Shown: piece by piece, positions 26,796-35,073 of the stretch
How positions within the stretch are numbered: the stretch's first letter is position 1
How the letters are laid out: every line of letters begins with the position of its first letter
From: Rhodococcus globerulus NBRC 14531
GTDB taxonomy: Bacteria > Actinomycetota > Actinomycetes > Mycobacteriales > Mycobacteriaceae
Direction of reading: 5' to 3'
DNA: 64,000 nt
Assembly: GCF_001894805.1 (NCBI RefSeq)
Contig: NZ_BCWX01000013.1
Location: forward strand, 1-64,000
Notes under the pieces: model-generated
The model's database searches: none
Seen by the model: only the letters and a program-made list of their open reading frames with translations
Told to the model about the DNA's origin: nothing
Position numbers and translations under genes: made by a program

Positions 26796-28310
26796 TCAAA
26801 CTCGGGCAGCTTCGAGATCTGCCACCAACTCCAGCAGTCGGCGACGATCGATCTTGAGTGATACTCCCCGCGGAAGTTCGTCGACGGTGTGGATATCGAC
26901 GGGCACCTCGTAACCGGTCAACTGGCCACGGAGGAATGTCTTCACTTCGTCCTCGACCAAAGGAATCGCACCGTCCACAAGCTCGACAACAGCGACCGGC
27001 ACCTGTCCTAGTCGATCGTCAGCTTTCCCGTACACACTCGCGTCGAGGATCGACGGATGTGCGCGCAAGGCGTTCGAAACGACCTCCGGGTGAACTTTGA
27101 AGCCGCCCCGGACAATTGCGTCGTCAGCTCGACCGTCGATATACAGGAATCCGTCCTCGTCGATGTGCGCGAGATCGCTGGTGCGCAGCCAACCGTTCGC
27201 ACCTTTACCGGTCTGACCCGCCCGCACTTCGAGCTTTCCGGTCTCGTTGACCGGCAGGACCTCGCCGTTGTCGTCGACAGTCTGCAGATGCACGCCCGGA
27301 AACGGCCGCCCGACGCTGCCACGCTTGCGCGCCCACCATTCGGTATGCAGCGGCTTGGTCCATCCGGCGATGGCACCGGAAAACTCGGTGGCGCCGTACA
27401 TGATCAATACGGGCACGCCGTACCGGTGCGTGAACTCCTCGGCCAGATCCGGCCCGACGTAGGTCGTGCCTGCCGTCACCGCACGCAAGCTCGACAGCTT
27501 CTCTGCCGGGATATCGGCACTGAGTACCGATCGCATTGCCGCCGGGGGCAAGCTGGCGACCCGCAGCTGATGCTCGGATACCGCGGTGACCCACCCGTCT
27601 ACGGTGAATCGCGAGAGTAGGACAAAGGGTCGAGCTTCGGTGAGCGCCTGCAGAACTGCCCACAGGCCGCCGATGTGAACCATCGCCAAGAACACCAATG
27701 ACACCCGTCCGGTGAGCGGGTCGCGTTCGGGGCCGGCCGCACCGGTATGGCCGTGCACCGCTGACATCGCGGAATCGAGCTGGCGCCATGTCAGCGGGAC
27801 CCGTTTCGGAGGTCCTGTTGTTCCAGAGGTGAACATTTCCACCGCCACCGGATGCCCCTCGGTGTGCAGGGCTTCGATCGTTGCCGAGGATCCGCCACTG
27901 CATTGTCGGAGCTCGACGCCATCTACAGCGAAGCCCACAATTCCCGAATCCTCAGCAGCCGAGAAGAATTCAGTCTCCTTCCAGGCACTCGAGGGGCCGA
28001 GAACGACCTGCGGTTTGGAACTCACCAGGTCCGATGACAGACGTGCAGCCGGCTGCATCGGGTTCAGCGTGACGATTGTTCGCCCTTTGCCGAGGATGGC
28101 CACGAGGGCCGCGACGGACTCCATCCTGTTTCCCAGAACAACGCCGACACGAGAACCCTCGTCGCATCCCACCCGGCTGAGTTGCTCGTCGATACGTTCA
28201 GCGAGGACGCGAACCTCACCCCATGTGACCCATCGACCATCCTGCTGGATCATGTTCGCGCCATCGGGTGCCAACCACAGAGCACCCAACCCGTCTCTGA
28301 TTCCCGCCAT
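26796..28310 (-). CDS. acyl-CoA ligase (AMP-forming)
   Basis: The 504-aa ligase has P-loop MFTSGTTGPPKRV (the usual PKG Gly is Arg), MYGATEFSG, the hinge GWLRTSDLAHIDEDG, and a C-terminal catalytic Lys in GVSLKIDRRRL. The ATG at 28310 has a perfect GGAGG six bases upstream; 38 more in-frame codons upstream are unsupported. It is the first gene of the ligase-thiolase-hydratase operon, about 110 bases downstream of a type A palindrome. It activates an acid to its CoA ester. Confidence 0.88.
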   Translation of the reverse strand: MAGIRDGLGALWLAPDGANMIQQDGRWVTWGEVRVLAERIDEQLSRVGCDEGSRVGVVLGNRMESVAALVAILGKGRTIVTLNPMQPAARLSSDLVSSKPQVVLGPSSAWKETEFFSAAEDSGIVGFAVDGVELRQCSGGSSATIEALHTEGHPVAVEMFTSGTTGPPKRVPLTWRQLDSAMSAVHGHTGAAGPERDPLTGRVSLVFLAMVHIGGLWAVLQALTEARPFVLLSRFTVDGWVTAVSEHQLRVASLPPAAMRSVLSADIPAEKLSSLRAVTAGTTYVGPDLAEEFTHRYGVPVLIMYGATEFSGAIAGWTKPLHTEWWARKRGSVGRPFPGVHLQTVDDNGEVLPVNETGKLEVRAGQTGKGANGWLRTSDLAHIDEDGFLYIDGRADDAIVRGGFKVHPEVVSNALRAHPSILDASVYGKADDRLGQVPVAVVELVDGAIPLVEDEVKTFLRGQLTGYEVPVDIHTVDELPRGVSLKIDRRRLLELVADLEAARV

Positions 28311-28420
28311 TGACTGCCTCCAGTTCTGCCGACGAGGAAGCCATTGCTCCCCCGGCCCGCCCATAAGGCGCCACCCGGCATCCGATCGCGCCGATAGAAC
28401 GCGTGTAACTATAAGATAGA

Positions 28421-28440
28421 TCACATAGTTAACTAGGTCA
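28421..28440. promoter_or_regulatory. palindromic operator, type A
   Basis: TCACATAGTTAACTAGGTCA has a perfect TAGTTAACTA core and matching outer arms with two mismatched pairs. It lies upstream of the ligase operon start at 28310. Confidence 0.6.
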
Positions 28441-28476
28441 ATTCTTTTATTTCTTCGGTGATGGCTCCGAACAAAA

Positions 28477-28509
28477 AAGGGGAGACTCGAATATCACGAG
28501 TCTCCCCTT
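28477..28509 (-). terminator. intrinsic terminator
   Basis: On the minus strand AAGGGGAGACTCG and its complement form a 13-base stem with a 7-base loop, followed directly by six T. This closes the MaoC-hydratase-dehydrogenase operon. Confidence 0.92.
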
Positions 28510-28563
28510 GGCGGAGCGATGCACATCCTGAAATCGGCGGCGCCGGCTATGTAAATCCCTGCG

Positions 28564-29754
28564 TCAGCGCGGCATTGACAATCCACGTTCCGCGATAATG
28601 TTGCGCATGATCTCGGAACTTCCGCCCGCGATCGTATAAGCGCGGGCATACAGGAATTCGTCTTGCCAACGCCCGCAATCGATTGCATTCGGGTCGCGCT
28701 CGACAAGAACGCCGGCCTCACCACTGAGCTCGAGCGCGAATCGCGCGATCTCGACTCCCAATTCGCTGAAGAACAGTTTTGCCATCGGGCCGTCGAAGAC
28801 CCGTTCTGTCTTCCGTGACCACCGACTTACGTTGGCGTACACCATCGCCGAGAGCGCTTCGACCGACGCAGTCAACTGACCGAGCTTGTCCAGTACGGCG
28901 CCGTCTTCGATAGCGGGACGTCCGTTCCTCGTCACCTTCTTGGCGAGATCGACGAGAGCGGAAACATTCTGCTGCAGCCGGGCTGCGCTGGCTGCGACTG
29001 CGCTGCGTTCATGTCCAAGACTGGAATTGGCAATCACCCAGCCCTGGTTCAGATCACCGATCAGGGCATCGGGACCTACCTCGACATTGTCGAGAAACAC
29101 CTCATTGAAGTCTGAAGTGCCAGTCATCTCGCGGAGGGGGCGCACCTCCACGCCCGGCAATCGCATATCAATGATGAAAGCACTGATCCCCCGATGCTTC
29201 GACGCTTCCGGATCCGTGCGCGCCAGCAGATAGCCGTAATCAGCCCACTGACCGTTGGTCGTCCAGACCTTCTGTCCGCTGATCCGGAACCCGCCGTCGT
29301 CGGTACGTATCGCCTTCGTACGCAGTGAAGCCAGGTCGCTACCGGAACTCGGCTCGCTGAAAAGTTGACAGAAGATCAGCTCACCGGAACGAATGCCGGG
29401 CAGGAACGCCTTTCGCTGTTCCTCGGTTCCATAGTCGAGCAGTGCGTTCGAGACAAGTTTGGAGGCCCCCTGAACCGCGGCGGGGGTGCGGCCGCGAGCC
29501 AACTCTTCCCCCACAATCACCTCGCGTTCCATCGATTCCGGATTACCTTGCCCCCCGAAACGTTCCGGCCACGACTCACCCACGTATCCAGCATCGAAGA
29601 GCTTTCGTGTCCAGTCCTTCAGTAACGCAAGCTCTTCCGCATCCTCTGCCGTGCGCACCCCCGCCTTGGGCGCGATCGCAGGCGCGTTGGCCTTCACGAA
29701 TGCCCGCACCTCGGCGCGGAAATCCTCGAGTTCGGCAGTCATGCCGTAGTCCAT
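28564..29754 (-). CDS. acyl-CoA dehydrogenase, FadE29/ChsE1-like
   Basis: The 396-aa enzyme has LFSEPSSGSDLASL at the flavin site, QKVWTTNGQWADYGYLLART, a helix-G Glu (E249 in LGHERSAV) and the C-terminal YTIAGGSSEIMRNIIAERGL. It resembles the catalytic subunit of heteromeric steroid side-chain dehydrogenases. It would make a 2-enoyl-CoA, possibly together with the short subunit encoded at 23.6 kb. It is the third gene of the MaoC-hydratase-dehydrogenase operon. Confidence 0.88.
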   Translation of the reverse strand: MDYGMTAELEDFRAEVRAFVKANAPAIAPKAGVRTAEDAEELALLKDWTRKLFDAGYVGESWPERFGGQGNPESMEREVIVGEELARGRTPAAVQGASKLVSNALLDYGTEEQRKAFLPGIRSGELIFCQLFSEPSSGSDLASLRTKAIRTDDGGFRISGQKVWTTNGQWADYGYLLARTDPEASKHRGISAFIIDMRLPGVEVRPLREMTGTSDFNEVFLDNVEVGPDALIGDLNQGWVIANSSLGHERSAVAASAARLQQNVSALVDLAKKVTRNGRPAIEDGAVLDKLGQLTASVEALSAMVYANVSRWSRKTERVFDGPMAKLFFSELGVEIARFALELSGEAGVLVERDPNAIDCGRWQDEFLYARAYTIAGGSSEIMRNIIAERGLSMPR

Positions 29755-29802
29755 CTCAGCTCCCTTTGCGCTTTGTGCCGGCGCAGTGCGCCAACGCGGC
29801 GG

Positions 29803-30585
29803 TCATCGAACCTCGTACTTTCGCGTAGGCACCTCTGATCGGCTGACCTGAGCCTTGCCGATCGGATTGCCCAACGATGTGTACGACATCGCCGTGGCGA
29901 GTGCGTGCGAACGAGTCGAGTCCTTCGACTCCCAGATCGCACGAATACTTCCCTGGATCGCGGCCGCCGGCTTGGCCGCGATCCGGCCGGCAAGATCCTG
30001 CGCGCGGTCCCACAGATCACCGCGCGACACGATCTCACTGACCAGTCCGATCTCGCGGGCACGCTCCGCGGACATCCGCTCGTCGAGACCGAGCAGAACC
30101 ATGCGCAGCACCTCCCCGATCGGGATGCGGTGCGCCAACCCGATCGGCTCGAGCGCCGCGACCAGGCCGTAAGAAACGTGCGGGTCGAAGAATTGCGCAT
30201 CATCACTTGCAATGATGATGTCCGCCTCATTGATCCAGTACAGCGCACCGCCCGCGACCATGCCATGCACCGCACAGACCAACGGCTTCCAGCACCCGTT
30301 CTGCTTCGGTGACAGGTCAGCGCCCGGGTCTCGGCGGGTGAATACGTTCTCGGCGACGTACGTCCCTTCCTTGACGTCCATCCCGGTGCTGAATGCGCGG
30401 TCCCCGTTTGCCCGCAGGACCACAACATGGACGTCGTCCGTCTCCGCCGCGTAGTGCCACAGCGAACGGAACTCGCTCCGCATGACATTGGTGAACGAAT
30501 TCATCCGATCGGGGCGGTTCAACGTAATCGTCAGAACATGATCGTTCTGCTCTGCGATCACCGTCGTCAAACTGCTCAAGTCCAC
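29803..30585 (-). CDS. enoyl-CoA hydratase/isomerase family protein
   Basis: The 260-aa crotonase-fold protein has FSTGMDVKEGTYV and GMVAGGALYWINEAD. The GTG at 30585 has a perfect AGGAGG four bases upstream, so the 16 in-frame codons before it are not used. The first Glu position is occupied by a YWIN stretch, and the second region reads FDPHVSYGL, so classical hydration is doubtful. Hydrolase or isomerase activity is possible. It sits between the MaoC-type hydratase and the acyl-CoA dehydrogenase of one operon. Confidence 0.85.
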   Translation of the reverse strand: MDLSSLTTVIAEQNDHVLTITLNRPDRMNSFTNVMRSEFRSLWHYAAETDDVHVVVLRANGDRAFSTGMDVKEGTYVAENVFTRRDPGADLSPKQNGCWKPLVCAVHGMVAGGALYWINEADIIIASDDAQFFDPHVSYGLVAALEPIGLAHRIPIGEVLRMVLLGLDERMSAERAREIGLVSEIVSRGDLWDRAQDLAGRIAAKPAAAIQGSIRAIWESKDSTRSHALATAMSYTSLGNPIGKAQVSRSEVPTRKYEVR

Positions 30586-30678
30586 AGGTCCTCCTGAAGT
30601 TAGGGACACACCGTAACGAAATTTCTCAGCCACCGAGCTACCCGACTCGCCGGCACGTGAGCGGATCGGCGCGGTTGC

Positions 30679-31959
30679 TCAAGCCTTCGAGCCAGAACGT
30701 GCCTGCGCACGCAACTCACCGTTGCGCTTGAGCATCTGCGCGGCAATCCGCTCCCACTCCGCCGGCGCGGTCGGGAGAACGGCAAGGTCGGACTCCCGAC
30801 TCGGCAGCGACACCGTCGCTGTAGCCGGACAGGTCACCTCGCCACGCTGACTTGTTCCCCGGAGTTCGATGTCGATCAGGTGTCGGTCGCCTTCTATTCT
30901 CTTCCCCACAACCTCTCCAGTGAAGATGTGGGTATCACCGAGGTAGTTGAACTTACGCATCTGACTGGACATCGTCTCGATCCAGCCTCCGTCACCGATC
31001 CAGTCGGTCAGGACGTGCGTCAGCCAGCAGTCACGCATCATTCCATAGTCGTATGCAGCCGGAAGGCCGATGGAGCGGGCGTACTCACTATCCCAATGGA
31101 TGCGTTGCGCCACATCCGGAACGCCCTGTTCGTTGGGAATGTAGAACGGGGCGATGCGCTGCCGATTCTTGTATGTCAGGCGCGAGGCCGACGGCGTATA
31201 AGGCGCGAAACCGTAACCACCGGAATGGAAAACCATCATGTCGGTAGCTGTCAACGGGCCCTTTGCCATCTGGTCGAGGCTCTCGCCGACCTGTACGTCG
31301 TCCCAGTATCGAGGCTCTGCACCTCGCGGCTTCTCGGCCGCGTAGATCTCGTCGATCTTCGCAATGTCCTCGGGCGTGTATGTCGCAGGCTCGATTGCGT
31401 CATACTTCTTTCGCTTCTTCGACTCGTGCCGCTCCGTGTGGATCGTAAGCACGCGCTGCGCCTGCACGACCTCTGCGCGCTGGTTGAACTGCACGTGAAT
31501 ACGCGTGACGAGTAGCGATCGGCCCGCGAATTCGGACTCTTTGAGCTCGACCTTCTCGAAGCCGTGGAACGAGTAGACGGTGTCACCATCGTACACAGGT
31601 CGGTACCAGTCGGTTGTGCTGCCGGAGACAAACACGTGGATACCACGGAAGGCCGGGCGACGCTGTTCGCGCGGGACACGATCTGCGAGCAGTTCCTTGC
31701 GCAGTCCGATGTTGATCATCGGCGGTGCAATCTGGCCACCCCAGCGTGTGTCACGTCCATATTCTTCATCGACGAACAACGGATTGTCGTCTCCGTAACT
31801 GCGGGCGAAGTTGCGCACCACGTCCGGCGTGACCCGGCTGAACTGCTCGCGCTGGGTGACGGCGTGGTAAATGCCGACCAGGTCCCGGGCCCGCTGAATG
31901 TCGTCCTCGAGGAAGCTGTAAACCTCGGGTTCGGCTTCCGTGATCTCCGATGTGCTCAT
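30679..31959 (-). CDS. MaoC-like double hot-dog hydratase
   Basis: The 426-aa protein has two hot-dog halves. The N-terminal half carries YGDDNPLFVDEEYG, the hydratase-2 motif with Phe at the usual His position. The C-terminal half spans the YARSIGLPAAYDYG to FNYLGDTHIFTG region. The family hydrates enoyl-CoA, often for bulky steroid-like or branched acyl chains. A GGAGGA box 5 bases before the ATG sets the start. It is the first gene of its operon. The changed motif could alter or abolish activity of that half. Confidence 0.82.
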   Translation of the reverse strand: MSTSEITEAEPEVYSFLEDDIQRARDLVGIYHAVTQREQFSRVTPDVVRNFARSYGDDNPLFVDEEYGRDTRWGGQIAPPMINIGLRKELLADRVPREQRRPAFRGIHVFVSGSTTDWYRPVYDGDTVYSFHGFEKVELKESEFAGRSLLVTRIHVQFNQRAEVVQAQRVLTIHTERHESKKRKKYDAIEPATYTPEDIAKIDEIYAAEKPRGAEPRYWDDVQVGESLDQMAKGPLTATDMMVFHSGGYGFAPYTPSASRLTYKNRQRIAPFYIPNEQGVPDVAQRIHWDSEYARSIGLPAAYDYGMMRDCWLTHVLTDWIGDGGWIETMSSQMRKFNYLGDTHIFTGEVVGKRIEGDRHLIDIELRGTSQRGEVTCPATATVSLPSRESDLAVLPTAPAEWERIAAQMLKRNGELRAQARSGSKA

Positions 31960-32056
31960 GGAATTCCTCCGTGATCGATAGGGCGCAAATGATGTCTATG
32001 CCGATACGCCAACTGGGCGAGCGGCATGATCCAACTCGACCCCACCCAATAGTAGG

Positions 32057-32072
32057 TCAACTTAGTAATATA
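32057..32072 (-). promoter_or_regulatory. operator-like site, type B half
   Basis: Read on the minus strand, TATTACTAAGTTGACC resembles the type B core ACTAAGTT, with degenerate outer arms. It is about 100 bases upstream of the MaoC operon start. Confidence 0.4.
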
Positions 32073-32151
32073 TGTAAGAGATTCCAAGGATCGGATGTTG
32101 GCACGAACCAAGATGCGAAGTCGAAATCGACTGCAGCTGAACGTAACCAGA

Positions 32152-33657
32152 TCAGATAGGTGCTACCTGCGTACCGAGCCGTTCGACCACATGTCGTCGG
32201 ACAAGCTTGCCCGTCTCCGTGCGCGGGAGTTCGTCCCAGTACACGATTCGCTCAGGTGTCTTGCTACTGCGCAACTTCTCGCGCACAAAGGCGCGCAATT
32301 CGTCCACATCGGCACCCTCGCCCGGACGAAGCACAACCGCCGCCTCGATTCGCTGCCCCCACTCTTCGTCCGGCATCCCGACGACGGCAACATCCAGCAC
32401 GGCCGGGTGCCGCAGAATCACATCTTCGATCTCGGCGGGAGCGATGTTCTCCGCGCCTCGAATAATGGTGTCGTCGACACGACCTCCGACAAAAAGATAG
32501 CCCTCGTCGTCGAGATATCCTTTGTCCCGCGTATCGAAGAAGCCGCGGCCGTCAACCATCCGACCAACTCCTGCATACTCTGCCGACACCTGGTCACCGG
32601 CCACACAGATTCGGCCCACTTCTCCTGCCCCCAAGACCGTTTCATCGTCTCCGCGAATCTCGATCTCGACCCCGGGGACCGGACGACCCACCGAACCAAG
32701 TCGTGCCCTGGCCTTTTCGTCATCGCCGACAATCGCTGTTCGATGATCATCAGGGCCGAGAACTGCGATGGTCGAGCTGGTCTCGGTCAATCCATAAGCA
32801 TTGACAAAACCGATCTCGGGCCACAAGTGCAGCGCTCGCTCGATAACCCGAGTGGGCATCGGCGCTCCGCCGTATGCAAGGCCCCGCAAGGACGGAATAT
32901 CCTTTGGTGCATCGGAATCCACAATTCGGGCCAACATCGTGGGAACCACGAGAGCGTTTGTGACGCCTTCACTGCGAACCGTATCGAGCCACTGCTCCGG
33001 CGTGAACTGCTCGAGGACCATCGTTCGACGACCGGCGTAGAGATTCGTGATCACATTCGCTACTGCCGCAATATGATAGGGCGGAACACTGACCAAGGCC
33101 GCGTCCGTATCCTCCGCGCTTGCAAATTCGACCGATCCGAACACGTACGACGACAGATTCTCGTGGCGAAGAAGCACGCCTTTCGGCGCGGAGGTCGTGC
33201 CGGAGGTATAGATGACGACCGCCGGGCCGTCGTCATCGAGAGTCTCCTCCTCATCGGCCGTCGTCACGTCCGAACCCGAGAGCAAGCGCATCCACTCTTC
33301 CGGCGTATGCACACTCAGTCCGGCACTCGCCAGAACGGCAGCCTGGTTCGGGTCAGCGATACCCAGCGCTCGGGGATGATTCGACAGAAGTGAATCGAGC
33401 TGCTCGCGACCCAAACGGTAGTTGACCGGAACCAGCGGCACGCCTGCGCGCGCAGCGGCAAACATCGCGACCGGAAAAGCCGGACCGTTGACTGCCAGAT
33501 ACACCACTGCATCAGCACCCGATTTCCGGATCATGTCTGCGCCGGCCACTGCCAGTTCGTTCAACCTCGTCGCGGAGATGCCCGCGTCTTTCGATCCGAT
33601 GACAACGCGGTCGCCGAAACCATCGACCGCCATGTCCAGCAGCATCGAAATATTCAT
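32152..33657 (-). CDS. acyl-CoA ligase (AMP-forming)
   Basis: The 501-aa ligase has P-loop IYTSGTTSAPKG, NAYGLTETSS, the hinge region GFFDTRDKGYLDDEG, and the catalytic Lys in LPRTETGKLVRRH. It is the third AMP-forming ligase of the window and differs clearly from the other two, so the island may activate several acids. GGAG lies 6 bases before the ATG. It follows a 126-aa hypothetical gene by 57 bases on the same strand. Confidence 0.9.
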   Translation of the reverse strand: MNISMLLDMAVDGFGDRVVIGSKDAGISATRLNELAVAGADMIRKSGADAVVYLAVNGPAFPVAMFAAARAGVPLVPVNYRLGREQLDSLLSNHPRALGIADPNQAAVLASAGLSVHTPEEWMRLLSGSDVTTADEEETLDDDGPAVVIYTSGTTSAPKGVLLRHENLSSYVFGSVEFASAEDTDAALVSVPPYHIAAVANVITNLYAGRRTMVLEQFTPEQWLDTVRSEGVTNALVVPTMLARIVDSDAPKDIPSLRGLAYGGAPMPTRVIERALHLWPEIGFVNAYGLTETSSTIAVLGPDDHRTAIVGDDEKARARLGSVGRPVPGVEIEIRGDDETVLGAGEVGRICVAGDQVSAEYAGVGRMVDGRGFFDTRDKGYLDDEGYLFVGGRVDDTIIRGAENIAPAEIEDVILRHPAVLDVAVVGMPDEEWGQRIEAAVVLRPGEGADVDELRAFVREKLRSSKTPERIVYWDELPRTETGKLVRRHVVERLGTQVAPI

Positions 33658-33714
33658 CCGTCACTCCACTCGTCTTCGTTCTGGGTACGCACTACTTGGC
33701 CGAAAAGCAGACTG

Positions 33715-34095
33715 CTAGTCGGAGGACGGAAGCGGCTTTGCGGTCTTGAGCACAAGCGCGACCCCGTCCAATGCGAGCTGCCCCTGACCGGACTTGGTGC
33801 ACAGCACCTCCAGACCCGAAGACTCGTCGACGTACCGCTTGCCGAGCAGGGCGCCACCGGTGTTCGCCGGATCGATCGTGGAACCGTCTCCCGAGGGCTT
33901 CTTGCCCTCTTCCATCGCAGAGCCACCGCAGGTCAGTGTCACGTCACCTCCCTGAGGAGAGCGAACCACGATCAGTGTGGTGGTGTCGACATTGCTGGCC
34001 AACGATTGACCGACCTTGAGAATCACGATTGCTCCGTTCATGGGGACAAGCAGTTCGGCCGCGCACGGCCACTGAGAATTCTTCGGACAACGCAC
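33715..34095 (-). CDS. hypothetical protein, 126 aa
   Basis: The GTG start at 34095 has AGGGGG five bases upstream, better than the internal ATG at 34041. The protein is soluble in appearance. A beta-rich N-terminal part (TTLIVVRSPQGGDVTLTCGG) with cysteines near residues 3, 11, 56 and 97 is followed by a Gly/Ser-rich linker and a beta-like C-terminus. I do not recognise a family. It is the first gene of a two-gene unit with the ligase and has an operator-like site just upstream, so it belongs to the regulon. A scaffold or small binding role is possible but unproven. Confidence 0.65.
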   Translation of the reverse strand: MRCPKNSQWPCAAELLVPMNGAIVILKVGQSLASNVDTTTLIVVRSPQGGDVTLTCGGSAMEEGKKPSGDGSTIDPANTGGALLGKRYVDESSGLEVLCTKSGQGQLALDGVALVLKTAKPLPSSD

Positions 34096-34120
34096 CTATG
34101 CCCCCTAAAGGTAGCGCGCG

Positions 34121-34156
34121 TCACATAGTTTAGATAGTACTATAAGTTAACTCAAG
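34121..34156. promoter_or_regulatory. operator region, type A-like
   Basis: ACATAGT and ACTATaAGT arms surround an AT-rich centre, followed by a second AGTTAACT. The region lies between the divergent hypothetical/ligase unit and the HSD10-like SDR. It is less symmetrical than the other type A sites. Confidence 0.5.
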
Positions 34157-34194
34157 CCTTCACAGGCGAACACCTACACGATTAAGGACGACGT

Positions 34195-34953
34195 ATGAAT
34201 ATCACCGGAAAGAAGGCCGTAGTGGTAGGCGGCGCATCGGGCATGGGCCGGGCGACGGCCGAAGCCCTCGCCGCGGCGGGAGCCAAGGTCGCAATTCTCG
34301 ATCGGGAGACCAGTGACGGCAAAGAAATCGCCACCGACATCGGCGGCATCTTCCATCCGATCGACATCACTGATTTCGAGGGAGCCGAACAAGCTCTCGG
34401 CAACGCCGTGACCGAACTGGGCGGACTTCACATCGCCGTCAACACCGCCGGTGGCGGATCCGTGAAGAAGACCCTCGGCCGCAACGGCCCCCACGACCTC
34501 GACAGCTTTCGAAAGATCATCGATCTCAACTTGATTTCCACCTTCAACCTCAATCGGCTGCAGGCCTTCCACATGTCCAGCAACGACCCCGAGGACGAGG
34601 AGCGCGGAGTCATCGTCAACACCTCCTCCATCGCCGCCTTCGAGGGTCAGATCGGCCAGGTCGCCTACAGCGCCGCAAAGGCCGGCATCGCCGCGATGGC
34701 ACTGGTCATGGCACGAGACCTCGGACCGCAGGGCATCCGCGTCGTCGCAATTGCACCCAGCTTGTTCGCCACCGGCGCCACCGCGAAGTTCACCGACGAG
34801 CAGGTCGCACCTCTCGTCGAGGACGCGGCGTTCCCGAAGCGAATGGGCCGACCGGAGGAATACGCCAAGCTCGCACTCGCGGTCGTCGACAATCCAATGC
34901 TCAATGGACAGGCCCTGCGCCTGGACGCCGGACAGCGATTCGCACCCCGCTAG
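34195..34953 (+). CDS. HSD10-like SDR, 3-hydroxyacyl-CoA dehydrogenase
   Basis: The 252-aa SDR has [23 protein letters not shown] with the catalytic Ser, and YSAAK. It is the third HSD10-like paralog of the window. It differs from the others in the IAPSLFATGA segment after the active site, which lines the substrate pocket. It is followed by the TesB thioesterase on the same strand, but TesB seems to have its own promoter. The likely role is 3-hydroxyacyl-CoA oxidation. Confidence 0.87.
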   Translation: MNITGKKAVVVGGASGMGRATAEALAAAGAKVAILDRETSDGKEIATDIGGIFHPIDITDFEGAEQALGNAVTELGGLHIAVNTAGGGSVKKTLGRNGPHDLDSFRKIIDLNLISTFNLNRLQAFHMSSNDPEDEERGVIVNTSSIAAFEGQIGQVAYSAAKAGIAAMALVMARDLGPQGIRVVAIAPSLFATGATAKFTDEQVAPLVEDAAFPKRMGRPEEYAKLALAVVDNPMLNGQALRLDAGQRFAPR

Positions 34954-35050
34954 TTCCAGCGACCTGATTCGCCAATCCCCCTCCTGCCGTGGCTGATTCG
35001 TGTCGACGTGCCGAATCGGCCGCGGGCGCGCCCGCAATACTGATTCAAGA

Positions 35051-35068
35051 TTACCTAGTTATACTTTT
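35051..35068 (+). promoter_or_regulatory. promoter with overlapping operator half-site
   Basis: ACCTAGTTATAC carries half of the type A palindrome and overlaps a -10-like TATACT at 35060-35065. The TesB ATG is at 35074, so the transcript would start at or next to it. No Shine-Dalgarno sequence is present, which suggests leaderless translation. Confidence 0.5.
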
Positions 35069-35073
35069 CAGCT

